Below are positions 23,849 through 38,245 of a DNA stretch of 64,000 nucleotides, one piece after another. Under the pieces are notes generated by a model. That model searched no databases. It had not been told where the DNA came from and saw only the letters and a program-made list of their open reading frames with translations. The DNA lies in the NCBI GenBank assembly GCA_018881555.1, contig JACAXG010000012.1, positions 10,884,181 through 10,948,180 on the forward strand. The letters are read 5' to 3'. The translations under genes were made by a program, and so were the position numbers. Every line of letters begins with the position of its first letter. Within the stretch, counting starts at the first letter, position 1. This DNA comes from Amblyornis subalaris. Lineage: Eukaryota > Chordata > Aves > Passeriformes > Ptilonorhynchidae.

Positions 23849-26363
23849 GCTGGAAGGCCTGAAGGTATCTCTGTCGTGGTACTTAAATATGCTAAAAACC
23901 CCAGGCTGGCTTAATTCAGGCTTGGGACTCATGCCCATCTTTACTACCTAATTAATTATAAAGATGAGTTTGCAGGAAGTGCAATTATCTGTATTTTCTG
24001 ATGAGTTTCAGGGTATTTGGCAAAGAGATAGGCAAAATTTTGTATTTGCTGAGCAGGAAATTTGTCACTCATTATCATTTCAGGAAGCTAAAGGTATCTG
24101 AAAATTTGGCAAATAATTTCAGTCAAAGTAGGGAATTTTAATTAAAAAATGTTTCCATTTTGAATACAGATTTGTTCAAAACAGCATTTATCGTTTTAAA
24201 GTAGAACTTTAAAAAGGAACAAAAGAAATTATTTAGAATAAACTCTATGAAACAGAACACTTGGTTTTCTTGAAAACATGTTTTGTAACCTGTCAAAAGA
24301 TCATGAAATATTTTGCCTCTTTGTAATCAAAAATCCCTTTCTCTATCAGCACTTTTCATGTAGGTCACAAAATTCATATCCCGTTACCCCACCAGTGCGC
24401 CAGAGTCCATCATGGTTCATTCCTGATACAACAGCCACTTGTATGGTAAAATCCCAAATCTAACATGGACAGTCCCAAACCACAAAGATGTTCAAGTACC
24501 ATCTTGTTCAGAACATCTTCCATGACAGGTATTCTCCAATTTCTAACTAACAACTTTTCGAACTAGGAAACTCCTACCATTTTAAATAGCACTGCTCTTT
24601 GTTTTGAGCTATTTTTAGAAACCAGTGTCAAACCTCTCTGAGGTAGTGCTGACATCAATCAGAAAAGCAACAAACTGCAGTTGCTGAAAGCAGATTCCCT
24701 ACACAGAGATGGATTTAATTCTCTGGAAGGAATAAATACAATACAGCAGCTGTTGTAGAAATAGCAAATGAGCTAAAAAATGCACGATTAGTCATTTGGG
24801 CCCAAGACTATGGGAAGTTTTAGAAGGGGTTTATTTTAAATACAAACTTTGCACAGGCAGAAAATGCCAGTATATGTTTACATGCTCCCTGCAATGGCAA
24901 TGTTGATTTTGGTTGGATTGGAAGCAATTTGAAACTGAAAAACTGTAGCAGTACCCTCTCACTGAAGAGCTAATCAGGCAAGGAATCTAAGGAGAACATC
25001 CACATGAGGAAACAGCTCCTGAGCAGATAACCCTTGTCAACCTTATTCTAGAACTTAAAATGCTTTGTTCTCAACTCAGACTTTGAACTGGATTAAACCC
25101 CACTACTATTCTATTGTAAGAATTTCCCAAAAGGATTAATCTGAAATGGGTATTCCACCTTAAATTTAAAAGCTGTTTTCACACAAATTAATGACAGTGT
25201 AGAAATATTCTAACTGAACAGCTGAAATACTCACTCTTCCTATGAACTTGAGTGACATGGGGATGACAGGGGATCATCCACCACTATTGGAAACTGGGAA
25301 AAAGCAGTTAAGTCTCTTCACCAAGAGCCCATGTGTAGATTATAGAAGCTGTGTTAGGAACTAGGTGGGATGATGCCAAGGGAACATTCACTATTCAGAC
25401 CTGGTGTTTCTCTTACGTGCAAAGTTGCAACAGAACACGAAATTGCATAGACCTCAAGAAGAATGTAATAAATCAAGGTGACATTGGGAAAAAAAGAAGT
25501 ACAAGGTTACTATCTTGATCCTAAAATCATTTATGCCATTACATAAAACTATCTTCCTAATATGAAATCCAAGGCACTGCTATGAAGACCCTGAAAATGT
25601 TTTACTTCACTTGATATAAAATACTGAGTACATACAAATAAAAAACCCAGAAGTGTTATGTCATACTTAAGTGTGATTGCAATAATATGTACACTTTCCC
25701 CAAGAAAAACCATTCCTGAACTACTAACTTTGCTTTTCTGAACCCCAGCAAAATGGAAGGGGAAGCAAAACCAGAAATGGAAGNGCTAGTATTTTGAAGA
25801 AAAAATCCCATAGTTCCTTTTTAAGATTTGAAATAGCATTGTTTAGGAACTATCCTTCTTCACTGCTGTTTCTGTCTCTGCCTCCAAAAAAAAGTAATCT
25901 GCAAATCATATTAATATTTTTCTTATTACATCACATCTTTGATTTGCTTTTCTAGTACTGCTAGAGTGCCTTACTGTCTAATTCTACCCAGTCTGCAGTG
26001 CCTGACAGTCTGTGATCTTCCAATACATCTGTGCTCCCTGTCCTTTATAAGCTCGTACTTGCAAAGCCACAATGTTAGCAGGTCTGGTGATCTCTGCAGC
26101 TGCTGAGGAAAACTTCCTACTTTTACTTACAGCTGCCATACGACACATCCTGTGTCGTTATTCCAGGGGGAAGCAGCAACACAGAGTCTGCAGGCAATAA
26201 AAAATTTGATTGTTCAGATCTTTTTACTGTTTTAGTATAATGACTGGGGCCACGTAGGAAAAAAAAGAGGGTTGATATTCTCTTGAATAGCATGTCTCAA
26301 AAAACTTCAAGTTTGGTTACTTTTGTCACCCCTACCTGCTGAGAGGATCCTGCTGACATTTAC

Positions 26364-26394
26364 GTTGTTGTTGATGTTATTGTTGTGTGTTGTT
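26364..26394 (+). repeat. Imperfect GTT/TTG-rich simple repeat
   Basis: The stretch begins gttgttgttgatgttattg and continues with further TTG units, which is an impure trinucleotide repeat. Confidence 0.7.
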
Positions 26395-27000
26395 CTTAAT
26401 TCTGATATCTGAAATTGGCATTATTTGCCCCTAATCTCTCCCCAAAGCAGCTTCCCCCTGAATTGGTCATGTATTCCAGTTGGTCCTGAATGTGTAAGAA
26501 GTTTACAGGGACAAGGATGTAAATTATTTTAGATGACTGTTGCTATGCTTATTCATTCACTCAGTTTTAAGAATGCCTGCCGATGCTGAAGGAAACATTA
26601 ATGAAGCACTTACAAAATGTCACAGAAAATCTAATCTCTGAGGTTTTTGAAATATTCATTAAAATATATCAGAATGCAGATTAGTTTTCAACCACAGAGA
26701 CAATCCTATTACTGCAAATTTCATTACAATTTTCATGGAGATTGTCATATATAATTTATTATAAAGAAATAAACTTAATGGTATTTTGGTCCAATCTACA
26801 CCATTTAAAAGAAGTGTAATGGACTTATTTTCTAAAATATCAAAAATCAAACAGAAAGAAAAATAACGTATATTTGAACAATTTCAATATAATTATATTT
26901 AATTCTTTCAAGAATGTATAGGACAGTTTCAAAGTTGAGAAAAGTATTATTCACTAGTTCAAGATTTTTCAAAATATTTCCACCCACATTTCCACTAAAA

Positions 27001-30000
27001 TTAACAGAAGAGTTCAGAGTACACTGAACAATGATTTTTCTTGATGCAACATAACCATGAAAAAAAGCACAACAAGACTGGTTCTTCTGTTCTGGGGTAG
27101 AGGACTTTATTGAAATGCCTGTTCTTTCAATTTTCTATTTATACCAGTCATGAAACTGGTCTCTCTTTTTATGAAACATGCAAATGACACATGCAAATCT
27201 TTTTGTTGGGCATTCTGGCAAATAAAAGCAGAACAAGAGTTAAATAACTTAGTTGGTATATGTGAAAAATGGTGAAATAAAATTTGGTAAACTCATTCTC
27301 TCTAAAAATTAAGATCTGCAGAAACAGCTTACTTTTTTGCCTAAGAAATTTGAATAAAAGTGGTCCATGCACAAAAGTACCACTGATTTTCAAGTTTTGA
27401 AAAGTGTAAGAACCTAAGAAGCTGGAGAAAACATGCAGCAGCCACTTATAAAGGTGGCAAAACTGTTGATTGTTTGTACTTTTTAGTGTGGTGAAGAAGT
27501 AGAGAACCTAGAATAAGAAAGGCTTGGATTCTCCTGGTGTCTTATACAAGGCAAGTTAATTCTGACAGAAAAAGGAATTAATACTTTTAGTTTTCAGTCC
27601 TTCATTGATGATTCTTTTTCTTTTCCCTTCTCTTCTGTGTGAGTAGGGTACTACTCTAATGTTTACATGCACAACCTGATGATTTTATTAAATGATTTGC
27701 TAAAAGCTCGTGCTTAATCACCTCATTGAAAAATAATAAATAATCATTTATGTCTTGTCAATTAGTAATGTGCAATAATAAACCCATACCTCAGTAGGTG
27801 AATGCAGCATGGAAAAAGCAGCTCGAGTATCCAGGGCATTCTTAAAGAAAGCACTTTGGCAATTGCACCTTAACTAGATGAGAATACCTAACAGAGAATT
27901 TACTCCCATATCATATATGGACCATACATCATTAAAAGATACAAATTTAGGTTTTATTTTGTATATTGATGAAATGCATTTGCCAGCAGATTTGTCTGTG
28001 CTCAGCTGCTTTTAAGTTCCTTAAGATGTTTCCCTTATAGTTCTTCTAAATAGTAGATACAGAATTTCTATGGAAAACTGTAAGAATTTACTTATCCTGG
28101 GAGAGAGGTGATAGTATTGTATTGGTACAGAAAGGATAGATTGTTTTTCTTTTGTATTGTATCATTCTCTGTTAAGATTATGGCAATGAGTCTTTAAGAG
28201 ATAAGTCTATAAAAGCCTTTGAAAACCTCAACAAATCATTTAAAATGAGAAGCAAGAACAAAGGCAAGTGGGGGCTTCCTGTGGCTGAGGTTTAGCATCT
28301 CTGATGATGCCTGCCTTATGACAGAAAATATAAGTACAGAAAGGATGAACTATGTCTTCACTAAGCAAAAGGACATTTTCTTGACAACAAAACAGGATAA
28401 CTATCCTGCAAAATTCTAAACCAACAAATGCTAACTCAGCTTGATCTAGGCCCTTAAAGACCAGCTCATAACTCTTAGTTACAGAGTGAGAGACCACTTG
28501 CTATTGCTACTTGCCTGCATAAGGGTTTAAGGATGACTTTTTCTCAGTTGAATAAGAGCACAGCTAAGCATGCAGTCTCAGAAAAAAGCTGTACCAATAC
28601 TCTACAAAAAGGACCTACAGAGACTGCTTGGAAACATAAAAGGCAAAAATTCACCTTACTTACCTTCAGCTAACACTGACCATGTCAACCCAATTCTTGC
28701 TGGAAAGATTAGTCCTACCCACGGCTTTTGAAAGCACAAATTGTATGAAATATTTTCTGAGTTTTCCTTTAAAGTCTGGAGCTCCACTACTGTAGTACCA
28801 GGCAGAAAAATTACTAGAATTGTCATGCACCATATCCATTTTGCTGGGGTCAACAGAGAGCTTACCAGGAATATACATTTGATTTGCATTAGAAAAAGTG
28901 ACAGTTCTAAAGTGTTCCTGGTAATACTGTAAAATTTCATGGTCACTTTGTTACAGTTGATTTGATTGGCACCTCAAGGGAGGCCTGTAAATATTAAACA
29001 GCTCTCAGCCTTTTTTTTTCCTGTCAGTAGAGGAGAGATTCAAAATGCTTTTGATGGATTCAGAGGCTGTTTCATATGATATTTTATTAACTCCTGCAAA
29101 CTGTATGAAAACAATTCAAAATATCTCTTAGATTAAACAGCTTTAGCAAGAGCTAAATTGAGCCCCACGATTCAGCAATATCCCATATGGTGCCTCATAT
29201 GTCACAAAACCTGCCTAGATCTTGCAAGTGAAGGTGATTTTTTTTTCCCCGTAGGACTTAAATCTACATTAGAACAAACTAAACACAAGTATCTTTTCCC
29301 TCCTGGATTTCCATCTTGGAAAAATGGTATTTTTATGTTGCTCTATGCTTACACCACCCTGAGATAAATTGAGTACTTCCAATGACTACGGCTTGGGGTC
29401 TTGGAACACTCTTGATATTTGCAGGCGTGGACCACTGAAGAACTTGGCTTATTAATAATTTAATTCATACAAAGCTACTGCAAATGGAGACAAACAGCAT
29501 CCTCTCCCAACACCTGCTGATACAATCTCCCATGCTGGCCTCAGGTCTGAGATACAGATTTCAAATCCAAAGATTTGGAACTGTCCTAGTTTGCCACTGA
29601 TGGACAGCAATAATTTGTTTTCTTGCAATTATTTTATTCTCTGTGCTATCTCTGATGTCCTTTTGCAAAAGAAGATGGTAACAACTCTCAACTTGCTAAA
29701 GCATGAATGAAGAATAGCAAAATGATTTTTAATGTGGGAAATGTGAAACCATATGGAATTCCCTTTACGGCATAAGCAGTTGTTTTTACAGTTTTTATTA
29801 TTAGGTAACTTTCAACATTCATGATGAGAGAACACCAAATTTCTAGGGAAATCAGGCAACTCTGGCACTAGAATAGGCACCATGTCCCTAAATGGTGAGC
29901 AGTGAGAGGCATGGCCAGAAATGGCTTTGTATTTGTTATTAGTGGCACTTCACAACTAAGCCAGTCACCTGAGGCTCCAGAACATAAAGTTACACTATGG

Positions 30001-33000
30001 TATACTATGCAAAGTCACAGCTGAAGAAAACACATTTATGCAGCTGCCTATTGCAGGTGGAGAGGTTAAGGACATGGCAACCAATGCCTTGCACTCAGAA
30101 TTTTTACTTTTCATCTGAAACTCAAAAGTGTATAAAAAAACCCTAACGTACAAACCCAGTTATAACAAAAAAAATCATGAAAGCAACTATTACCAACAAA
30201 CTTTATTTTGTGTCTTACAAAATTGGACTGATAATGATATCACACAAAGATAATCATTGCTGAGCCATTAAGTGGATAAATGGAATATGTGAATTAGAGG
30301 TTGCCAAAGCAATGCCAGTTAATAGGCACGCAAAGAAATTAGTGAAGAGCTTCACAGTTTCTGTATAAAACACATACATAGACTGAGTAATACTATTTTT
30401 TTTAACTGCAACTTTGAAGAACTCACTATTAGCAGCATCTGATTGGCAATAAACAAAAATACTACAGCACTGCCCAAACAGAATTTACTGAAACTAAAAA
30501 AAAATATTATGCTAAAATTTTGAAATCAACTAGAGCACCAACTGGAGACATTCCTATAAAATAGCTGTAGTCCTTTACGGTGATCCTGCTCTTACATTTC
30601 CACAAAACACAGTGTGATCCCTTGCAGTATTTTCTCACTCCATCCTGACACATCAGGCGGCAGCTGAATTACTTGAATTCTCACAACTCTACCAGCAAAT
30701 TGTATTTTACTCCACTAGTTTGTTACCCTGGCAAGGGATGTGATAATTACTGAGATCACAAGGGCACCATCTAAAACCATTGTCACCTTCCAGCTCAGTG
30801 GCAGAAATACACTTGTCCTACATGAACAGCGGCGAGCTTACTATTGATGCCAAAATTCACTTATGGGAACAATTTTGTGTCTGCAGTTAAAATAGCTGCC
30901 ATTTTTTTGGAAATGCCTGTTATTTAATTATTATATTTTTAGAAAGCATAGCAGATTGACCTAAGTAATTTTTTTGTATTCACAGACCTCTATCTGATCT
31001 GTCTTTGGAATCATTTTTAATGCAAGCAACTCCACAACTACTATTTTCCTTGTGGGTAGCAGGACTGGCTTTTAACTCAGAGACTTTCCAAAGACTCCTA
31101 TTCAAACTAATGTTCATTCTGCAATACCTATTGTTATTCCCTCCAGTGCTCCCTTTGTTGGGCTTGTCTTCCAGATAGGCTACATGTTTTTTCTGTCATT
31201 TGTCTAAGTGTTCTTTAACACTGATTCCCTTTCCTTTATGCTTTTGACCACAAAAATGAAAGTACTGGACTTCTGTGGACTGTAAGCTTTGGCTAGGACA
31301 ACCAGCTTTCTTGGTGAGAAAGTCTGCTTTAACTCAGTCTTCCTACTTGCCACAAAAGGCAATACCTCAGGCTAGTAGATCTTTTCTTTCTGGAAGAACA
31401 GTGATTACCTAATTTGAGAAAAATGGCTGTTCACAAAACTACCAAGAATCATTGTTTGATTGATAAGGGAGGGGACAACTCTCATCAGAGCTGTTATTTT
31501 GCCGATTATATGAATGAGACCATCATTTAAACAGCTTTCTGGCAGTAGGCTCTAATTCAAGAGTTCTGTCAATTTTGGTTTTCTCAGTAGGGTTGTAAGT
31601 GGGCTACTTCCCACCTGTCCTTCACAGAGCTCTGCTAGGGAAGGAGACAGGAACAGCTTGCCACTAGATATCTACCATTTAAAAGGAAGCGTAGGAGAAA
31701 GAAGTGTGCATTATTCTGACTGCCCTGAAGATTCCTTACCCAGAAGCACGTTTTGCTGCTCATTCTTTTCACTGTTCTACAGTCAAATAATTATAATGCA
31801 GTTGCAGTTTTCCTATTTCTCTTTGGAAACAGTTCTACGTGTTTCTCAACACATACCTCATTAAAACCNAGAAGTTGCCTTATTCTGAAGAAAAGAAATT
31901 TTACACAAATTATATTATATGGACAGAAAGAATTGGAGCATAAATTTGAGAATGATGCTTGCTTATAAAACAAGAGAGAGCCTGTTTGTGCTTTAAAGAA
32001 AGCTTTAAAAATATATTTTTAGAGAAAAAAATATTCAGTGACATAATCAGGACTGTTTAGAAGAAAAAACCCAAGAGCAATGTTTCAAAATCAAAGATAA
32101 ACCAGAAAGATACTTGGAAAAAATCACACAGAAATACAATGCTTAACCACTTGATGTCACTCTTAACTCATGCTTGAGTCAGCTCAGGACCATCTAAGCC
32201 AGCAGGAAACATAGCTGTAATAAAGANAAGTGACAGACTGGGCACGATTTCACTAGCTGTATTTTTGAAAGAAAATTCAGGTGTTCAGAGATTCAAATAG
32301 ACTGACCTAACTATTCTGTAGAGGTTGCCTGGTGGGGACGTGTTTCACAACAACTTGTGAAGTAGAAAATGACCATTCATAGTCCCTGTTTTCTGCAAAA
32401 ACGTAATCTATTAAACCCAACTGTTTGATTTGTTATCATCTCCTCTCTAGTTCTTATCATGTATAGCAAGTGGAAGTGTCCCACAGTTGTTGGGACAGTT
32501 TGTGCACTGTTTTCAATAGATATGAACTTATTTGAAAAAGTCACAACCCCCTTGTCTTACTAATGGTACCTAGCGAATAACTGTTAATAACTATGGTTAG
32601 GGAATATCCTGCCTTAGTTGCAGGACTGGACTTCTTACATAAGCAACCTGCAAACCATCAATTTAAAAATTTTTAAAAGAGTAGCTGTAGGAGCCGAACC
32701 GGTAGTTGGCTTCTACACAGGCCACATTGCTAAAGTAAGCTCAATAGATCATGCTAATGCTGGCAAGTGCAAACATCACTGTATTCCATGCTAACAGGCA
32801 TCATGCAAGGCAGCCACTGCCTCCCCAGCCATCCTGTCCAGCCTTTGCACAGGATATTTCCTTACAATGCACTGAATCCCACCATGAATATGTTTTTTCC
32901 AGCTTGATGTTATCAACAACATTTGGCTGCCATTGGCATCTCTGGCAGCGTTACTGGGAGTGAGATAAACTTATTTCTCAGCAGAAATGTCACTGACATT

Positions 33001-34700
33001 GCACCCTTCTCTTGGCCTGGCCAGTGGGGTGAAGAGAGAATAATGGATAGACAGGAAGGAACAACACTGACCTGATCACAAACTGCTTAAAAAAGGTAGC
33101 TCAGGAGACAGACACTGCTATTACATTACAGCTTCTTAATTCTACAAGTTTCCAGGGAATTGACTTTCATATTTATTGCCCACTGAGAATTTAGAAAAGC
33201 AGTATTTATAAAACAACATACTCATATTTATAGTGTGGCTGATTAACGAGAATTTAGGAACAACATGCTCCAGGATTTCCAATACTTGAGCGATAACAAG
33301 ACAAAAAAAAGTACTAAGAAAGCACTAAAGGTCTCTTCTGCTGGCTTCCTGTTTCCTGGCAATGGTCCTGGTGTTGGATATTTGGAAAGCATATCAGGAT
33401 TTTTTTTCAATATAAGATTTTTCTACTCATTCTACATGTTTTCTACTGCAAAAGGTATGAGGAGAAAAGCAGCTTACCTCTTTTCTCTTCTTTCCCCTTC
33501 CCACCATCTTGTTTAATGCTCAGCTCCATCTTTCTTCCACAGGGTCATTCTGGGCACCACATGTAGTTATTTTCCCTGATACTAACAGCTGAAAGGCAAA
33601 TATGATGCAGTGAATCAGAACTGCATTGCTGGTAACTCAGTCAATGAGATGCAGTGCAGGAAAGGACCTGCCATCCCCATCCCCTGCTTAGTGGGCACTG
33701 TCTCCCTCATTAGTACCTCTACTCTCAACTCCCTGCAATAGTTTGTAAACTCTCCTTTCTTGCTACCAGTCTTTCTGCATAATATCTAAGTTAACCTACT
33801 TTATCTTCAGATTTTCTCCTGTGAGCTCAAAGTTTCATTCTAATTTAGCAAAGAAGGTTNGCAGGCAAAATTGATTTGTTCAGTGTTATAGAAGAATTAT
33901 TTGGGTTAGCAAAGAAATGAACTGAAGCCCACTCAATGATGGGCTACACTACCCCATCCTTCCTATCTTCATTGGCTACCTTAGACTCCTGTTTGGATTT
34001 TCATATTTCAGGTTCAGTTCTCATTCTGACAATGAACCGGAATAAAACCTGTTAAGAGCTGCAATCAACATCTCATGTTTCTGGAATCAACAAGGATGAA
34101 AGTTGCAGTGACCAAGGCATAGCCTTTTTTTTCCCCCCTCATTTTGTTTTGTGATGTTTACTTCCAACACAGAGCCTGTCTTCTGATGTTCTCCAGTCCT
34201 TCAATCATAAATATGCCCCCATCAAGTCAGCTGCTTATTTCTCCCAGCTAAGCTGTTCAGCTAAGCTGTCTCTGGCCTCTGCAAAGCATGGAGCTACTGG
34301 ACTGTACTGAGATTAAGATGGCAACAATACCTAGTCTCATGTTNACATCTTACATCTGGCTGGGCTGCCATGCAATATTACAGAAAACTGGTTTGCAACA
34401 TGATGACATTAGCTCCAGAACTGCCAAGCAGTTGTGAGCAAGTGACTCGGGACTCTACCAGAAAAGTTAAATGATCAGAAATGGTATTTCGTGGCAAAGG
34501 CAACATCTAACAAAACTTTCTAACACAAAGTGATAGTCTTTTCAGCTCATTGACATGCCAGCCACTGTATTGATTCATCAAGCCAATTTTTTCATTCACT
34601 CAGAATATATCTGAATTAAAAGAAGACATGTAAACATGTATAGACTATTTATATAGGCAGACAGGAAATCTTCAAGTCTGCTAAGGACCCCGTCATAGAA
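27001..34700. other. Intergenic DNA, no gene seen
   Basis: No coding frame with a known domain. The interval from about 25785 to 31868 has no N at all, unlike the rest of the window. The part 30718-30855 has a compact, non-repetitive look. A 13-bp tandem duplication at 34245-34269 is listed separately. Confidence 0.55.
34245..34269 (+). repeat. 13-bp tandem duplication
   Basis: The unit CAGCTAAGCTGTT occurs at 34245-34257, and its first 12 bases repeat at 34258-34269. Seen directly. Confidence 0.85.
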
Positions 34701-37700
34701 TCGTTGTTTGTTTGCTCATTTCTGACTGCTCTGTCGCAAATCCAGCATTGTTCCCAAGGTTTGTGACACGGCTCATAACCCATTAGCTGAGACTGACAGA
34801 ATACTACCATCTTCTTGTCTTCCCACCACAGAGGCTTTCAGCCCTTCATCCGTTCCACAGAGCCTAAAACTTTTCCAGTTTAGCACTCAAATCCATGAGG
34901 AAGGCCATCTTCCCTCCCTGCAGCACTGCTTGCTGTTACTTTGTCCCCTCTGCAAAAATAGCTCAGCTGACGATGCACAGGTACTGGACAATAAATATCA
35001 GCGCTGGTTGATCCCGACATGTCAAGCTGTAGCTCCAGGTGGCTGTGCAGGGACTGCCTTTCAGCGCTTACACTGACAATAGCNAGCAGTGCGCAGCTTT
35101 CACTGACACACAGGTTGGGGGAAAAAAGGGTCACGTGCACAGATATGGACAAATTTAGGATGATCTCCTCTGTTCTCCATTTCCTTTATCTCAAATCTCT
35201 TCAGCTTTTAATTTCATTGGCACAAACCCTGCTTTCATCCACAGGTGCCTGTAATCACTGAGTTTTCTCTCTCTCCCCTCACTTTTTCCAGCAGGTTGCC
35301 TATCCCTTCTCTTGTAGAAAACAAAGGTAATCAACATTGTTGACTCAGCTGGATTTTAGTGAATCAAAAAATACAAAATCCCATCAAAGTCTAAATAGTC
35401 TGCCTTTTATGGAATCTAAACAAGTATTTGGCAAGTGGCATTAAGCTTCACTGTAATGTTACATTTTCAGTTAAAAATATTAACCGGTTATTCTCAAGAC
35501 AGATTTAAAAAATAATTTAAAATGGTGAAATTATGGCAAAAATGAAAGAATTTGATACACTTCAAGAGTGTTTAGAGGTGGGAGTGAAAGCAGAGCCTTA
35601 CAACTCATTCAGCTGTCATTACAAATGCCCAGGACAGAAGGTCTGACTGACACTACATTGCTCCAGATAAAGATTCACAAATCCAGAAGACCTACAGAAA
35701 CCAGCAGTAGTCTTGCCTTAACCTTTCTTTTTTTTTTTTTCCTCCAGGAAGATGGCAGCTATTAGCTACTGAATTCTACAAATATCCACGTAGTACAAAG
35801 AGGAGAAATTTCTATTCCCTCTCTTTGGTCCCAGCAANACTCTGGATTTTATGTATTTTATGTCAATTATTAAGCATGACCGCAGTTATTATACTGTTAG
35901 GTGTTGAAGCAACATCCCATTATTAGTTTTTAATATTATTTTGTGATAGAATACTTGAAATAAGTGCTAGCCTTGTTCTACTCATGTAACTTCTTTTATT
36001 ACATTGTTTTCCTGTATAATATAGAGGGTTCATTAAAAAAGCAGTAAGCTGAGGGACATTACTGAAAGCTTATACTTAAAGGGAAAGTACATAGTCAATA
36101 GAAACATATTAATTGGTGTACATCTCACAACAATGATTCTTTCACCAATATGTTAAAGTTTTATGAGCCATTTTCTTTCTGTTTATGCAGAAAGGCATTA
36201 ATAACCAACTAGCTGAACTAGGGTACACCTATACCATATACCTTATATATTAACTGCCTGGGTCTAAGGATGTCAGCAGAGCAGGAGATGCTTATTGCTT
36301 TGCATGCTCCAGACAACCAAACATTGCTTAAAGTAACTTTAAAACAAGGCAAGATAACCAGATTTATCATGAGGTTGAAAGCATAAAGAGAGAGACCATA
36401 CATATTAGATATTGTCTCCTTTACAAAGGAAAGGTGGATTAATAAAAGCTATTAAAATCTTGAATTAATGCATATTTTATAGACTCTACAGCATTAAGGG
36501 GAAGATTAAACTTAAAGGTGGCCATTTCAAGCTTTATGCAGCACTTCATAAATTTATTTNCATCCCTTGAAGTAATGTGGGTGTAATGCCAGCAGACCAA
36601 TTATGTTACCAGAATGCAGTAACAATCTATAGCAGCTTTGCTTGAAATGCAAAACTGCAGAGGCACCTTCTCACTAGAATTCACTATTTTTACACCACAC
36701 ATAGAAAATAATATCTCTTTATAGGAAATACTTTTTGTTTTCCTTAAGTTTTTACCATTTTGGTAGGTTTCAGGAGGCATTAAAAAGCGTCAAAGAAAAT
36801 ATTATCAAGAATGAGAGAATAGCAGGATTAGTTACTCTAATTCAATTGAGCGAGTATGAAAGACTCAGACTATGATACAAACCCTACTGGAGCCAAACAA
36901 AAGAGTCACACTCTCTGAAAAGTGTACATTTGTGTAAAAATCACTCAAATTCACAGAACTAAAAGCCTGTTCCCATATTTCTGAGTCTTGAAATACCCTG
37001 TGTTTACATTTGAAAGTTGAATCTGTACTGGAAGGTCATTCAGTAACCAGAAACAGTGTGGGGAAGTCAAGGGATATTGAAGGCCAGAAAGCCCAAAGCA
37101 GCCCCAGCTGCCTCTTGTAGCTGGAAAATCAAGAACAGAGTGAAAGAAACAAAACTGAAGAAGAAAATTGAGGAGGAATTTTGTACAGAAAATTCCATTT
37201 AAGAGATGCACAAAAAAATAGGACCACTCTTACAAGAAGTATAATATATTTACATTCATTATACTTGTCAGATCCCACCAAAAAGAGTTAAGAGATCTGA
37301 TCTAACCATTTTCAATTTCCAAACAAGAGCCACATAAAAATTGCTAAGTTTATCACAAGAAGGAATTTTTCCTTTTGTTATGGAAACTTACTTAAAAGGT
37401 ATATTCAAGAGGTTGAAGTTTGTAGGTGTACAAAGATTGGTTACAATGGTTAAAAGTTTATAGACCTGGAGAAAATGCACATTAGTTACTAAAAGGTTTT
37501 AGAAAGAAAACTAAGCTGGTATAATTGAAAAGCAAAATCAATCATAGAATTTGAAAGGTGACGTTTAGATTTTGTTTTTATTTCTATTTTTACACAAATA
37601 TAGGCAAGATAGTTACAAAAAGTAAGAAGATGACAAAAATCACTCATGAATTTGCTAACAGTATAAAATCTAAAACTAACTTCTTTCAAACATGCTAGAA

Positions 37701-37874
37701 GCTGGGATGCTGCCTCAGATTCTGTAAGACCAATACATGTTTACAGCAAAAAAGAAGTCCTTAAAGAGGCCAAGAGAATGAATTTGTCCTCCTACACTTA
37801 TTGAAAGCAAATTTAGTTAAGCTATACTACAAATGTCCTTTATGACGGACATGTCACACAGACCATCTCAAATC
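34701..37874. other. Intergenic DNA with a GC-richer, motif-rich block
   Basis: The part 34700-35290 is GC-richer than its surroundings, carries a CACGTG E-box at 35132-35137, and has no convincing reading frame (90 codons on minus with an unknown residue). At 35728-35746 a 13-T run followed by CCTCCAG resembles a splice acceptor on plus, but no matching donor or coding exon follows. The rest is AT-rich and featureless. Confidence 0.5.
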
Positions 37875-38245
37875 TAAGTATCAGTAGAATAGAATTAGAA
37901 ACAAATTGGTAAAATGAAGAATCAGTAAATCCCCAAGACCAAGTGATATTCAGTAAGATGTTCTAAAGGCAGTCAGGTATGAAATTACTGTAATGTGGTA
38001 AAATGTAACCTTTTGCTTATAAGTACCTTGGTGCCAGAAAAATAGAGGTGGTTGATGTAATACCAAGATTTCAAGACAGTTCTTAGAGGATTTNGAGAAC
38101 TACAGACTAGTAAACCAACTACAAGGAGTTTCAGAATGATCTCATGCCACCAAAGGATAAAGCTCTAAAAGGCCACATAAAATTTAGTGTACAAAAATCT
38201 AAAGTGATATACATGGGATAACAATTGTAACTTTAAACATACAGT
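37875..38245 (+). mobile_element. CR1/L3-type LINE fragment, reverse-transcriptase region with internal deletion
   Basis: Blocks in family order are visible. At about 37919-37946, 'gaatcagtaaatcc' and 'ccaagaccaagtgatattca' match the 'KSPGPDGIH' coding segment. At 37956-37990, 'atgttctaaaggcagtcagg' and 'tatgaaattactg' follow. At 38049-38075, 'gtggttgatgtaatacc' precedes a degraded form of the 'NYRPVSLT' segment at 38096-38121 (gagaactacagactagtaaa). At 38180-38219, 'aaatttagtgtacaaaaatc' and 'taaagtgatatacatggg' match the 'KFSVDKCKVMHMG' segment. The part between NYRPVSLT and KFSV, which holds the catalytic palm including the YADD motif, is missing, so several hundred bases are deleted. Frameshifts and stops show it is dead. 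Similarity may continue weakly upstream to about 37740. Confidence 0.75.

Larger units (their letters stand above)
20443..27000. other. Intergenic DNA, no gene supported
   Basis: The plus frame 21666-22013 (115 codons) starts with a hydrophobic, signal-peptide-like stretch and is discussed as a finding. Frames of 60-90 codons around 22800-23800 on both strands have no domain. A run of 15 A lies at 23834-23848 with no poly(A) signal just upstream. A TTG/GTT-rich stretch is at 26364-26394. Nothing else is recognisable. Confidence 0.5.

Noticed and set aside
34690..34715. 'gtcatagaatcg' resembling the CR1 terminal octamer
   Set aside because: No CR1 sequence continues on either side.
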